A DNA stretch of 64,000 nt from assembly GCF_014216315.1 (NCBI RefSeq), contig NZ_CP045702.1:3348001-3412000 (forward strand). The letters run 5' to 3'. This DNA is from Streptomyces finlayi (lineage in GTDB: Bacteria > Actinomycetota > Actinomycetes > Streptomycetales > Streptomycetaceae). Below are positions 1-8,264 of this stretch, one piece after another. Within the stretch, counting starts at the first letter, position 1, and the number at the start of each line of letters is the position of its first letter. The position numbers were made by a program, and so were the translations under genes. The notes below the pieces were generated by a model. The model made no database searches. It saw nothing but the letters and a program-made list of their open reading frames with translations, and was not told the origin of the DNA.

Positions 1-645
1 CAGCAGATGCTGCTCCAGGCCGCCGACCGCACCTGGGACGCCGACCCTTCTGCAGCCCGTCGCCACGTGCTGACGGCGACGGGCATCGCGGAGCGCAATC
101 TCGCCGAGGCGCGCCGCTTCGTCCACGACCTGGCCCCTGCCGATCTGGCGGAGGGCGGCGGCCTGGAGGAGGCTCTGCGCGCACTCGCCGCCCGCGAGTC
201 GGTGCCGGGCCGGATCACCGTCCGCTGCCATGTGGAGGGCACCCCGCGCACGGCCCTGCCGGACCGGGTCCAGTCCGCGCTGCTGCGGATCGCGCAGGGG
301 GCGCTGTCGAACGTCCGCGAGCATGCGGAGGCGACGGCCGCGGCCGTGACGCTGACCCACCTCGACGACCGGGTCGTCCTCGACATCGCCGACAACGGCC
401 GTGGCTTCACCCCCTCCGCTCCGGTGGTCCGCCCGTCCGGCGGTCTGCGCGGGCACGGGCTGCCGGCGGTACGAGCCCGCCTCCAGCAGCTCGGGGGGAC
501 CCTGACGATCGAGTCCGCTCCGGGTGAGGGCACGGTCCTGACGGCGGCGATCCCGCTGTACCCGGCACCCTCGCCGCCCGCCCCGCCCCCGTCACCACCC
601 ACGCCCCCGCCGCCCCCACCCCTGTCACCGGAGGAGCCCGCATGA
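1..645 (+). CDS. Sensor histidine kinase, C-terminal part (5' end outside window)
   Basis: Membrane two-component kinase of the NarX/DesK type that would phosphorylate the response regulator encoded next. The reading frame is open from base 1, so only the C-terminal 214 codons are present. The first residues are the tail of a HisKA_3 dimerisation region (RRFVHDLAPADL). An HATPase_c domain follows, with an N-box-like stretch (RIAQGALSNVREHAEA) and the G1 motif DIADNGRGF. The last ~25 residues are a Pro-rich tail, probably unstructured. The stop overlaps the next start in an ATGA, so the pair is co-translated. The H-box and the sensor domain cannot be seen, and the signal is unknown. Confidence 0.93.
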   Translation, partial: QQMLLQAADRTWDADPSAARRHVLTATGIAERNLAEARRFVHDLAPADLAEGGGLEEALRALAARESVPGRITVRCHVEGTPRTALPDRVQSALLRIAQGALSNVREHAEATAAAVTLTHLDDRVVLDIADNGRGFTPSAPVVRPSGGLRGHGLPAVRARLQQLGGTLTIESAPGEGTVLTAAIPLYPAPSPPAPPPSPPTPPPPPPLSPEEPA

Positions 646-1280
646 CCTCGAACGCCACGGGAACGGTACGCATCCTGCTCTGCGACGACCACGCCGTCGT
701 ACGGGCGGGGCTGCTCGCCCTGCTCGGCAGCGAACCGGACATCGAGGTCGTCGGCGAGGCGGGCAGCGGCGAGGAGGCCGTGGCGCTGGCCGCCAAGCTC
801 ACCCCTGACGTCGTGCTGATGGATCTGCAACTGGGCGAGGGGATCGACGGCGTCGAGGCCACCCGCCGCATCGCGGCCACCGGCGGTGTCCACGTCCTCG
901 TCCTCACCACGTACGACACGGACGCCGACATCACGCGCGCGATCGAGGCGGGCGCCACCGGCTATCTGCTCAAGGCCGAACGCCCGGAGGAGCTGTTCGC
1001 GGCGATCCGCTCGGCGGCGCAGGGCCGCACGACGCTCTCCCCGCCGGTCGCCAGCCGTGTCATGGCGCGGATGCGGAAGCCGCTGCCGACCCTCACCGAG
1101 CGCGAGCTCGACATCCTGGCGCAGCTCTCGCAGGGGCTCGGCAACCGCGACATCGCCCGTGCGCTGTTCATCAGCGAGGCGACGGTCAAGACCCACCTGG
1201 GCCGCATCTACGACAAGCTCGGTGTCGACACCCGTGCGGGCGCCGTCTCCGTCGCCAAGGAACAGCGGCTGCTGCCCTAG
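642..1280 (+). CDS. NarL/LuxR-type two-component response regulator
   Basis: DNA-binding regulator of 212 residues, partner of the upstream kinase (ATGA overlap). The receiver domain has the acidic pair D15-D16, phospho-acceptor D61 (VVLMDLQ), T89 and K111 (GYLLKAE). The C-terminal LuxR/GerE helix-turn-helix runs from about residue 148 (LTERELDILAQLSQG ... SEATVKTHLGRIYDKLGV). Length and order are normal for the family. The target genes are not apparent from the surroundings. Confidence 0.95.
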   Translation: MTSNATGTVRILLCDDHAVVRAGLLALLGSEPDIEVVGEAGSGEEAVALAAKLTPDVVLMDLQLGEGIDGVEATRRIAATGGVHVLVLTTYDTDADITRAIEAGATGYLLKAERPEELFAAIRSAAQGRTTLSPPVASRVMARMRKPLPTLTERELDILAQLSQGLGNRDIARALFISEATVKTHLGRIYDKLGVDTRAGAVSVAKEQRLLP

Positions 1281-1367
1281 GCAGTGGAGATCCGGCCCGT
1301 CCGGCGGTTCGCGGGCCACCGGCGATCATGGCGGAGGCCACCGCACCGGGCATGACACCATCGACAT

Positions 1368-1868
1368 GTGCTCGACATCGGCTACTCCCTCTCCCGACGC
1401 TTCCCCGATCCTCCGCAGACCGACTACCGCCGCGCGGACGTCCGCGCCCTGCGGCACGACCTGTTCTCCGGGGACGTCTATCTCGCGGACACCAAGGCGG
1501 ACCGCGAGGTGTCCACAGCCTGGGGATGGGTTCCGGTGCTCGACTTCGCGTGGGCGCTGTGCGACATCGTCGAGCAGATCGACCAGGACCCCCGGGGCAA
1601 CCGCTCCCACCGGCAGCAGTACGCCGAGCTGGACTTCACCGAGTCCTCGGACCGGATGATGTTCGAGCGCCGCTTCGGCTGGGTGGACGTCGAGGCCGAC
1701 TGGATGCCCAGCGACGAGCCCCCGCTGACCTTCGGCCACTCGCTCCTGCGCCGTGAGGCCCGCGACTTCCTGCACGACCTGGTCGCCGACCTGGCCGACA
1801 TGCACGAGGGCCTCGCCGACAACCCGATCGTCTGGGACCTCCAGTCCCGCTTCCCCCGCCTGGGATGA
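1368..1868 (+). CDS. Conserved hypothetical protein (DUF7878-like)
   Basis: 166-residue acidic soluble protein with no signal peptide or membrane segment. The GTG start at 1368 gives MLDIGYSLSRRF. The motif-like stretches ALCDIVEQID, DFTESSDRMMFERR and ARDFLHDLVADLADMHEGL look like a compact globular Streptomyces family that I associate with DUF7878; the function is not known. It stands alone between the two-component operon and a convergent pentapeptide-repeat gene. A start at the ATG two bases upstream is out of frame. Confidence 0.65.
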   Translation: MLDIGYSLSRRFPDPPQTDYRRADVRALRHDLFSGDVYLADTKADREVSTAWGWVPVLDFAWALCDIVEQIDQDPRGNRSHRQQYAELDFTESSDRMMFERRFGWVDVEADWMPSDEPPLTFGHSLLRREARDFLHDLVADLADMHEGLADNPIVWDLQSRFPRLG

Positions 1869-1923
1869 GCCCTCGCCCGGGCCCCGTCATGTGCCCGGCC
1901 CCCGTCACGTGCCCGGCCCCCCG

Positions 1924-2646
1924 TCACGCCTCCACCCGCACCCCGATCCGGGCCGCGAAGGCAGGGGCCAGTTCCATCAGCTGCGACGGGCTGATCACCG
2001 CCCCCGCCAGCTGCTCCACACCCCGGGCGATGTCCAGCTCGGCGACCGTCCGCAGGTCCACCGACTCCATGCGTACGGCGCTGAAGTCGGCCCGCTTCAG
2101 CACACAGTCCCGGAACTCCACCCGCACCAGGTGGGCACCCCCGAAGTCCGGCTCGGACAGCACGCAGCCCTCGAAGACCACGTCCTTGAGCCGCGCCTTC
2201 CGCAGATTCAGGTAGTCGACCTTCCCGCCGCGCACCAGCACCCGCTCCAGCACAGCGCCGTGCAACTGCACCCCGCCCAGCCGGGCGTCCACGATCTCCA
2301 CGTCGCGCAGCGAGGCCCCCGAGAGATCGGTGCCCACGCCCCGTACCCCCGTCAGCACGGAGTCGATGAACCGGGATCTGGTCAGCTCCGTACGGTCCAG
2401 GGCGCAGCCGTCCAGCGCGCAGTCCATGAAGCGGGCGCCAGGACCGGACTGGTCGCTCAGATCCACCGCCTCGAAGCGCACGCCGTCGTAGTCCCCGTCC
2501 GGCTCCAGCTCCTCCCCCTCGTACGCCACGAGCGGCGGCAGCCGGACCTCCGCCCGCCGCGCCGCCGCGATGCCGTCCTTCCCGCCCCTGCCGCCCGTGC
2601 CGCTGCCCTTGCTGCCCCTGCTGCCCCTGCTGGTGGTTCCCGCCAT
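1924..2646 (-). CDS. Pentapeptide-repeat protein
   Basis: 240 residues if started at the ATG at 2646 (MAGTTSRGSRG); an open frame continues upstream to 2772, but its extra 42 residues look non-coding. After a basic Gly/Ser-rich head, the body consists of A(D/N)LXX-type repeats (GVRFEAVDLSD, GTDLSGASLRDVEIVDARLGGVQLHGAVLERVLV, VVFEGCVLSEPDFGGAHLVRVEF), expected to fold as a right-handed quadrilateral beta-helix. Some such proteins mimic DNA and protect gyrase; most are of unknown role. No other domain is present. It is convergent with the preceding gene. Confidence 0.85.
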   Translation of the reverse strand: MAGTTSRGSRGSKGSGTGGRGGKDGIAAARRAEVRLPPLVAYEGEELEPDGDYDGVRFEAVDLSDQSGPGARFMDCALDGCALDRTELTRSRFIDSVLTGVRGVGTDLSGASLRDVEIVDARLGGVQLHGAVLERVLVRGGKVDYLNLRKARLKDVVFEGCVLSEPDFGGAHLVRVEFRDCVLKRADFSAVRMESVDLRTVAELDIARGVEQLAGAVISPSQLMELAPAFAARIGVRVEA

Positions 2647-2823
2647 GCCCCCATCGTGACGTATCCCGGTCATCGGCCCAGGACTGGTGTCCCGGGCCCC
2701 GACCGTCGCCACCGCACCGGGAAGCCCTCCGCAGCCCCCCACCGCGCTGGAGACCCGAGGCACGACGGGCAAGGTCGTGCTCGTCCCGTAGAACCGCGGA
2801 CAGCACCTCCAGCCCCGTGACCG

Positions 2824-3300
2824 CTACTTCCCGCCGAGCTCCGCCAGCGCGCCGTCCGTCAGCCGGTACACCGTCCACTCGTCCTGCGGCCGGGCGCCCA
2901 GGGACTCGTAGAAGGCGATGGACGGGGCGTTCCAGTTCAGGACCGACCACTCCAGGCGCTCGTACCCCCGCTCCGCACAGATCCGCGCCAGCTCCGTGAG
3001 CAGCGCCTTCCCGTGGCCGCCGCCGCGACGCTCCGGGCGTACGTACAGGTCCTCCAGATAGATGCCGTGCACCCCACGCCAGGTCGAGAAGTTGAGGAAC
3101 CACAGCGCGAAGCCGACGACCTCGCCGTCCGCGTCGGACACGGCGATGTGCGCGTACGCGGCGGGCCGCTCGCCGAACAGCGCTTCGTGCAGCTGCTCCT
3201 CGGTGGCGTTGGCCTCGTGGAGGGCCTTCTCGTAATCGGCCAGCTCACGCACCATGGCGTGGATGGCGGGGACATCTGCGGGGGTAGCGGTACGAATCAT
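2824..3300 (-). CDS. GNAT-family N-acetyltransferase
   Basis: 158-residue acetyl-CoA-dependent acetyltransferase. The acetyl-CoA-binding motif A is clear (YLEDLYVRPERRGGGHGKALL, roughly residues 80-100), followed by a motif-B region (WSVLNWNAPSIAFYESLGA). The LNWN...AFYESLGA pattern is typical of the diamine/spermidine-type (SAT-like) or thialysine acetyltransferase subfamily. A small amine substrate is therefore plausible but not shown. Full length, single domain, cytoplasmic. Confidence 0.9.
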   Translation of the reverse strand: MIRTATPADVPAIHAMVRELADYEKALHEANATEEQLHEALFGERPAAYAHIAVSDADGEVVGFALWFLNFSTWRGVHGIYLEDLYVRPERRGGGHGKALLTELARICAERGYERLEWSVLNWNAPSIAFYESLGARPQDEWTVYRLTDGALAELGGK

Positions 3301-3341
3301 GAGAGCAGCGTAGACACCCGCTCCCCGAACACGCGCACGAG

Positions 3342-4286
3342 TTACCGCCGCCCCATCAGCCGCCGGGCGATCACGACCTGCTCCGGTGCAATGCGGGCCC
3401 CGCCCTCACGCACCTCCCACAGCGCGTTCTGCAGCACCCGCCCCAAGGTCCAGGCCCGCGCCCGCTCGCGGTCCCGGTCCATCCCGAGCGCCTCCGTCAG
3501 CACGTCGAACCGCCACCGCACCTCCCCGGCGTCGAAACGGTTGACCAGCGCGGGAAACAGATCGAAGCCCGGGTCCCCGGCCAGCGGCTTGGGGTCCAGG
3601 GCGATCCACTCCCCCGCCCGGCCCTCCTCCGCGCGCCCCGCCAGGACGTTGCCGAAGTGCAGGTCCCAGTGCAGCAGCCGGTCCCCCGGCTCGCCCGCCA
3701 CGTCCCGTACCGCCGCCGCACAGTCCTCCAGCAGCCGCCGCTCCCCCTCGTCCACCAGCGCGGCCACCGCGCCCGGTGCCTCACCGAGCATCCGGGCCGC
3801 CGCTTCGCCCAGCCCGCGCAGCCCCTCCGGAGCCGGTACGGCCGTCAGCCCGCCCAGCAGCCCCGCAAGCACCCGCACGGCCTCCCGCCCGTCGTCCAGC
3901 GCCGACAACGGCCTCCGCTCGTCCAGCCGTTCGAGCAGCATGGTCCCGGTCTCCGCGTCGTGGTCCAGCAGCCGCACGGCCCCCGCCCCCGCCGCACCCC
4001 ACGCCCGCAGCGCCACCGGTTCCCCGGCCGTCTCCTCGTCCACCGCCTGGAGTTTCAGCGCGGCCGGCCGCCCGTCCGCCTCCCGCACCACCGGAAGCAC
4101 CAGTGCGCACACGCCGTACATCGCGTCGCCGTCCCGCCGCAGCCCCCACGCGTCGAGGAACCGTCCGGCCAGCCCCGCCAGCGCGGCGCCGAACGCCCGG
4201 CCGGACGCACCGCCGTATGCGGACAGAGTGGCGATCAGCCCATCGGGAATGTCGATCACGCCCTCGATCGTAGGGCCGTGCGTCAA
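3342..4286 (-). CDS. APH(6)/hydroxyurea-phosphotransferase-like kinase
   Basis: 314-residue protein of the aminoglycoside 6-phosphotransferase (streptomycin 6-kinase, PF04655-like) family. Visible motifs are the catalytic loop HWDLHFGNVLAG (about residues 206-217) and the metal-binding stretch ALDPKPLAGDPGFDLF (about 231-246). An LKLQAVDEET segment holds the N-lobe Lys. All the expected catalytic Asp residues are present, so it is probably active. Such genes are common in Streptomyces outside resistance clusters, and the real substrate may be a metabolite rather than an aminoglycoside. It starts 7 bp from the divergent rhomboid-like gene, so the two share a promoter region. Confidence 0.85.
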   Translation of the reverse strand: MTHGPTIEGVIDIPDGLIATLSAYGGASGRAFGAALAGLAGRFLDAWGLRRDGDAMYGVCALVLPVVREADGRPAALKLQAVDEETAGEPVALRAWGAAGAGAVRLLDHDAETGTMLLERLDERRPLSALDDGREAVRVLAGLLGGLTAVPAPEGLRGLGEAAARMLGEAPGAVAALVDEGERRLLEDCAAAVRDVAGEPGDRLLHWDLHFGNVLAGRAEEGRAGEWIALDPKPLAGDPGFDLFPALVNRFDAGEVRWRFDVLTEALGMDRDRERARAWTLGRVLQNALWEVREGGARIAPEQVVIARRLMGRR

Positions 4287-4292
4287 TCGCGT

Positions 4293-4922
4293 ATGCCCCG
4301 AAAACGTCCGGCCGCGCGCGCCCTCACCGCGATCCGCCGCTGGATCACCGGCGCTCCCGGTACGTACACCTGGCTGATCCTTCTCCTCCTCACCACGGTC
4401 TTCGCACAGGAGCTCCCGGCCCAGCCCTCAGCCTCCCTCCACGTGCTCATGGACGACCCCCTGCGCGTCCTCCTCCCCGGCGCCCTCCGGATCGACGGCG
4501 GTCACTGGCTCCTCTACGCGGCCCTGTTCACCGTCTTCCACGCCACCGCCGAACACTGGCTCGGCACCCTTCGCTGGCTGACCGTCGCCGCCGCGGCCCA
4601 GTTCCTCGCCCCGTTCGTCACCGCGGCCGTCCTGACCTGGGCCGTACGCCACGGCCACGCCCCGCCGTACGCGGTCCACACCCCCGGCACGGGACCCGGA
4701 TACGCGCTCGCGGGAGTCGCCGCCGTCCTCACGTACCGCATCCCCCGGCCCTGGCGTGCCCTGTACGCCTTCGCCGTGCTCGTCGCCCATGCCGTCCCGC
4801 TGGTCAGCGGCAGTACGTTCGCCGAACTGGGCCACTCCACCGCCGTACTGACCGGCCTCGCCTGCTACCCCCTCGTACGCGCTCTCCCCCGGTGCGAGAC
4901 GCGAGGGGCCACAGCGCAGTAA
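4293..4922 (+). CDS. Rhomboid-like polytopic membrane protein
   Basis: 209 residues from the ATG at 4293 (MPRKRPAARALTAIRR); an in-frame GTG at 4278 is an alternative but overlaps the divergent kinase. A basic N-terminus is followed by about five to six hydrophobic segments (WLILLLLTTVFA; HWLLYAALFTVFHATAEHWLG; LTVAAAAQFLAPFVTAAVLTWA; GYALAGVAAVLTYRI; ALYAFAVLVAHAVPLV; STAVLTGLACYPLV). The HATAEHWLG and GHSTAVLTG motifs resemble the His-bearing helices of rhomboid folds. Where rhomboid proteases carry a GxSx nucleophile this protein reads GPGYALAG, with no Ser, so it is probably a non-proteolytic member. Confidence 0.6.
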   Translation: MPRKRPAARALTAIRRWITGAPGTYTWLILLLLTTVFAQELPAQPSASLHVLMDDPLRVLLPGALRIDGGHWLLYAALFTVFHATAEHWLGTLRWLTVAAAAQFLAPFVTAAVLTWAVRHGHAPPYAVHTPGTGPGYALAGVAAVLTYRIPRPWRALYAFAVLVAHAVPLVSGSTFAELGHSTAVLTGLACYPLVRALPRCETRGATAQ

Positions 4923-4950
4923 CGTCCCGGCACAGAAGCTCGGCCGAACA

Positions 4951-4980
4951 CCGGACCACCGGACCACCGGACCACCGGAC
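4951..4980. repeat. 8-bp tandem repeat just upstream of the FAD oxidoreductase
   Basis: Unit ccggacca is repeated three times and followed by a partial copy (ccggac), 3.75 units in all, ending 13 bp before the ATG at 4994. It lies between the rhomboid-like stop and the RBS (gcagggga), so slippage here would alter the leader but not a protein. Confidence 0.85.
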
Positions 4981-4993
4981 AAGCAGGGGAAAC

Positions 4994-6394
4994 ATGAGCA
5001 CCGTCAGTACCGTCAACGGCGGCATATCGTTCTGGTACGCGAAGGAGGGCACCCCCGCCCCCCGCGAGCCGCTGCCCGGCGACGTGAGCGCCGACATCTG
5101 CATCGTCGGCGGCGGATACACCGGACTCTGGACGGCGTACTACCTCAAGAAGGCCGTCCCCTTCCTCAACATCACTGTCCTGGAAGCCAAGTTCTGCGGT
5201 TACGGCGCCTCGGGGCGCAACGGCGGCTGGCTCTACAACGGCATCGCCGGACGCGACCGCTACGCGAAACTCCACGGCCACGACGCCGCCGTGCGCCTCC
5301 AGCAGGCCATGAACGACACCGTCGACGAGGTCGTCCGGGTCGCCGCCGATGAGAACATCGACGCGGACATCCACCGGGGCGGCGTCCTCGAAGTCGCGTA
5401 CACACCGGCCCAGCTCGCCCGCCTCAAGGCCTTCCACGCCGTCGAGATCGCCTTCGGCGAGAAGGACCGCGTCCTGCGCGGCGCGCGCGAGACCGCCGAG
5501 CGCATCAGGATCACCGGAGCGGTCGGCTCCACCTGGTCCCCGCACGGCGCACGCCTGCACCCGGCCAAGCTGGTCAAGGGCCTCGCCGACGCCGTCGAGG
5601 CGCTCGGCGTCACGATCCACGAGTCGACCCCGGTCACGGAGATCAAGCCCAAGCACGCCATCACCCCGTACGGCACGGTCCGCGCCCCCTACATCCTGCG
5701 CTGCACCGAGGGATTCACCGCCGGTCTCAAGGGCCAGAGGCGCACCTGGCTCCCGATGAACTCCTCCATGATCGCCACCGAACCGCTGCCCGCGTCGGTG
5801 TGGGACACCATCGGATGGGAAGGCCGCGAGGCCCTCGGCGACATGGCCCACGCCTACATGTACGCCCAGCGCACCGCCGACGACCGCATCGCACTGGGCG
5901 GCCGGGGCGTCCCGTACCGCTTCGGCTCCGCCACGGACAACGACGGACGCACCCAGCCCGCCACGATCGAGGCCCTGCGCGACCTGCTCGTCCGCTTCTT
6001 CCCCACCACGGCCGGCGCCCGCATCGACCACGCCTGGTCCGGCGTCCTCGCCGTCCCGCGAGACTGGTGCGCCACCGTCACCCTGGACCGCTCCACCGGC
6101 CTCGGCTGGGCAGGTGGCTACGTCGGCTCCGGCGTGGCCACCACCAACCTCGCGGCCCGCACCCTGCGCGACCTGATCCAGCAGGACTCCGGCCAGGCGG
6201 GCCCCACCGACCTGACGGCCCTCCCGTGGGTCAACCACAAGGTCCGCCGCTGGGAACCGGAACCCTTCCGCTGGCTCGGCGTACACGCCATGTACGCGGC
6301 CTACCGCACGGCGGACCGCCGCGAGACGACCTCACCCCGCCCCGACACGGACCCCCTGGCCAGGGCGGCGGACCGGATAGCGGGCAGGCACTGA
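4994..6394 (+). CDS. FAD-dependent oxidoreductase (DAO superfamily)
   Basis: 466 residues from the ATG at 4994 (MSTVSTVNGG), chosen because a good RBS (aggggaa) precedes it. N-terminal Rossmann dinucleotide-binding motif (ICIVGGGYTGLWTAYYL, residues ~34-50). An FAD-contacting GYGASGRNGGW follows, and near the C-terminus is GLGWAGGYVGSGVATTNLAARTL. This layout matches the glycine/D-amino-acid oxidase (PF01266) group, close to gamma-glutamylputrescine oxidoreductase-type enzymes that oxidise secondary or primary amines. The substrate is not determinable. Convergent with the truncated DUF1990 gene (stops 2 bp apart). Confidence 0.9.
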   Translation: MSTVSTVNGGISFWYAKEGTPAPREPLPGDVSADICIVGGGYTGLWTAYYLKKAVPFLNITVLEAKFCGYGASGRNGGWLYNGIAGRDRYAKLHGHDAAVRLQQAMNDTVDEVVRVAADENIDADIHRGGVLEVAYTPAQLARLKAFHAVEIAFGEKDRVLRGARETAERIRITGAVGSTWSPHGARLHPAKLVKGLADAVEALGVTIHESTPVTEIKPKHAITPYGTVRAPYILRCTEGFTAGLKGQRRTWLPMNSSMIATEPLPASVWDTIGWEGREALGDMAHAYMYAQRTADDRIALGGRGVPYRFGSATDNDGRTQPATIEALRDLLVRFFPTTAGARIDHAWSGVLAVPRDWCATVTLDRSTGLGWAGGYVGSGVATTNLAARTLRDLIQQDSGQAGPTDLTALPWVNHKVRRWEPEPFRWLGVHAMYAAYRTADRRETTSPRPDTDPLARAADRIAGRH

Positions 6395-6396
6395 GG

Positions 6397-6702
6397 TCAG
6401 CCCCGCAACGCGCGCCGGTAGCGCCCCCGGTACACCCGCTGTGCCACCAGCAGCAGCGGGAACAGATACCGCCACACGCCCCCGGGCGCCCGGCTCGTCA
6501 ACGACCGCAGGGTCGGCGTGACCCGGCCGTCCGGACTCCGGCTCACCACGAACGCCTCCTCGCCGGAGACCGGATGGCCCGGCAGCGTGCCGTACGCGAA
6601 CCCGCACCGGTCGGGCGTGTCGACGACGGCGACGACCAGCACCGGCTCGTGCACGGCCACCGGTCCCCGGGCCGCCGTGACGAGGTACTCCCCCTCAGAG
6701 TG
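6397..6702 (-). pseudogene. Truncated DUF1990-family gene, C-terminal part only
   Basis: The frame GEYLVTAARGP...VVAVVDTPDRCGFAYGTLPGHP..GEEAFVV is the C-terminal half of a DUF1990 protein (full members are roughly 165-190 residues; about 98 codons remain). Going upstream the frame ends at a stop at 6703-6705, and similarity to the family appears to end at about 6690-6697. The 5' half has been lost. A GTG at 6658-6660 could start an 87-residue product, but that would lack the N-terminal half. The break lies where ordinary core genes give way to accessory DNA. Confidence 0.75.
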
Positions 6703-6786
6703 TCATCTGCCCAGCATTCATGGCAGGCTTCCTGCTTCGCCCCTCGGCAGGCGCGAGTTCTGGCAGGTACTTGGAGAGGCGCGTCG

Positions 6787-7203
6787 TTACGTGCTGTCTC
6801 CGTATTCGACCAAGACTGCACGCCTCAGCTGGTACTTGACGGAAGGCCCGTAGGACGCTTCGAGGCGGCGGGTGCCGGTCTCCCGGTCGGGGGGTTCGAG
6901 ACGTGCTGCGAGTGCGAGTACGGCGGCGGCCTGGGCTGCGGTCTGGGGTCTGGCGCCGATGTGGCCTGCTCCCCCGTTGCATCGGCGTTCGTCGCGGTGT
7001 CTGCGGTCCTCGGCGAGCATGTCAGCGATGTAGGGGGGAAGGTCTGCGAGTGGTCGGCGTGCTCGCCCAGCCGTGCGGCGACGGTCAGGCAGCGCACGGC
7101 GGCGAACCAGTCGGAGCCCGGCACGGGCTCGCCCGCTGTCAGCGCGGTTGCGTCTTCCACGGCACTGTCACGGTCAGCTCGATCCGACTCTGGCTCCGCC
7201 CGT
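6787..7203 (-). pseudogene. Frameshifted hypothetical gene (break in a G6/C6 tract)
   Basis: Two adjacent minus-strand frames, both with strongly G/C-biased third positions, join at a run of six G (7033-7038 on the + strand). The upstream frame reads ...VRCLTVAARLGEHADHSQTFP and the downstream frame YIADMLAEDRRHRDERR...QTAAQAAAVLALAARLEPP. One extra C in the tract would fuse them into a single protein of about 138 residues ending VLVEYGDST. I do not recognise the family. It starts just after the DinB-like stop. A sequencing error in the homopolymer is the main alternative to a real mutation. Confidence 0.5.
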
Positions 7204-7205
7204 GA

Positions 7206-7712
7206 CTAGTCGCCGGTCGTGCCGTCGAGCATCTCGCGCAGAATGTCCAGGTGGCCGTTGTGGCGGGCCGTCTCCTCGGTGAGATGGAGGAGGATCCAGC
7301 GCAGGTCGACATGGAGGCCGTCGCGAATGGTTCCCTTGGCCTGCTTGTCCAGATCGTTCCCGGCGACCAGTTCGCGGTAGTGGGCGCTCTGTTCGGCGTA
7401 TTCGTCGAGCAACTGCGTAAGCGGAAAGCCGACGGCGATACGCATCTCGCGGTCGGGGTCCTCTTCCGTCATGGGGGCCCGGTCTTCCTCGCCGAGGAAG
7501 ATCACCTGGAACCAGTAGTACTCGACCCAGCGGAGGTGGTTGATGACTCCGCTCATGGTCATCAGGGGTGAGCCCGGCAGCAGCGCCTTGCGTGCGTTCT
7601 CCGCAGAGACACCGTCGCACTTGGCGCGGGCGGTGTCACGTACGTAGTCGAGGAACGTGGTGAGCTGGGTGCGGTCGTCCCATGCGGGCGGCGTGTCGTC
7701 GATTTTGGTCAT
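7206..7712 (-). CDS. DinB-family (DUF664) protein
   Basis: 168-residue four-helix-bundle protein of the DinB/YfiT superfamily. The three His expected to bind a divalent metal are visible: H59 (GVINHLRWVEYYW) and the C-terminal pair in HLTEETARHNGHLDILREMLDG. Actinobacterial members are often thiol-dependent enzymes (mycothiol or bacillithiol partners); the individual role is unknown. The start MTKIDD follows a weak RBS. It is transcribed towards the broken gene at 6787. Confidence 0.85.
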   Translation of the reverse strand: MTKIDDTPPAWDDRTQLTTFLDYVRDTARAKCDGVSAENARKALLPGSPLMTMSGVINHLRWVEYYWFQVIFLGEEDRAPMTEEDPDREMRIAVGFPLTQLLDEYAEQSAHYRELVAGNDLDKQAKGTIRDGLHVDLRWILLHLTEETARHNGHLDILREMLDGTTGD

Positions 7713-7753
7713 CGCGCGAACCTTCCCAGATCACCACGCCCGATGTCGAGGCA

Positions 7754-8116
7754 TTAAGCGGCGGACCCTACCTGCTCACCCAGCATGGTGAGGGCGAGCG
7801 TGACGCCCCAGAAGACGGCGGATAGAAACCATTCGTCACCCTGACTCATGGTCCGGCCGACCGTCGCGCCGCTGACCGTGATGGCGGCGAGCGTGCACAG
7901 AGCGATCCGCAGCACGCCGGACTTCAGGTTCAGCAGCCGTCGGGCGAGCGGCGCGGGTACGAAGGTGAAAAGGAATCCGAAGAGTAAGGCGGGTAGCAGG
8001 TACTGGCCTGGAGGCGAGTCCGCCAGCGATGTGAAGGTCCGCAGCGATGCTGCATGATCCAGGACCGTCGACCGCTTGTGCCGCCATACACGCCCCGAAC
8101 GGCTGTGAGTCGGCAC
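7754..8116 (-). CDS. Possible small membrane protein, start uncertain
   Basis: An open frame has a convincing C-terminal half with three hydrophobic segments (YLLPALLFGFLFTFVPAPLA; VLRIALCTLAAITVSGA; WFLSAVFWGVTLALTML) separated by short polar loops. A GTG at 8116 gives 120 residues; no ATG lies in frame nearby and the RBS is weak. Upstream of that GTG the frame looks non-coding. I do not recognise a family. It could be the remnant of a longer gene. The rest of the 7713-8264 gap shows nothing else convincing. Confidence 0.35.
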   Translation of the reverse strand: MPTHSRSGRVWRHKRSTVLDHAASLRTFTSLADSPPGQYLLPALLFGFLFTFVPAPLARRLLNLKSGVLRIALCTLAAITVSGATVGRTMSQGDEWFLSAVFWGVTLALTMLGEQVGSAA

Positions 8117-8264
8117 ATACGCGTCGCCCCGCGGGTCTCGACCAGGAGAAACCGGATCACCTGGTGACGCCGGAACCCCCGGTTCGCGTCCAGAGACACC
8201 CGGTATGACGCCAGGCTCGTGGCCGAGTCCGTACGTACATCCTGGTACCGGCTGTCGCCGCTCC

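Noticed and set aside
1478..3103. 541-codon minus-strand frame across three genes
   Set aside because: Low-complexity Gly/Arg/Ala translation without motifs; it lies antisense or out of frame to the real genes at 1368, 1924 and 2824.
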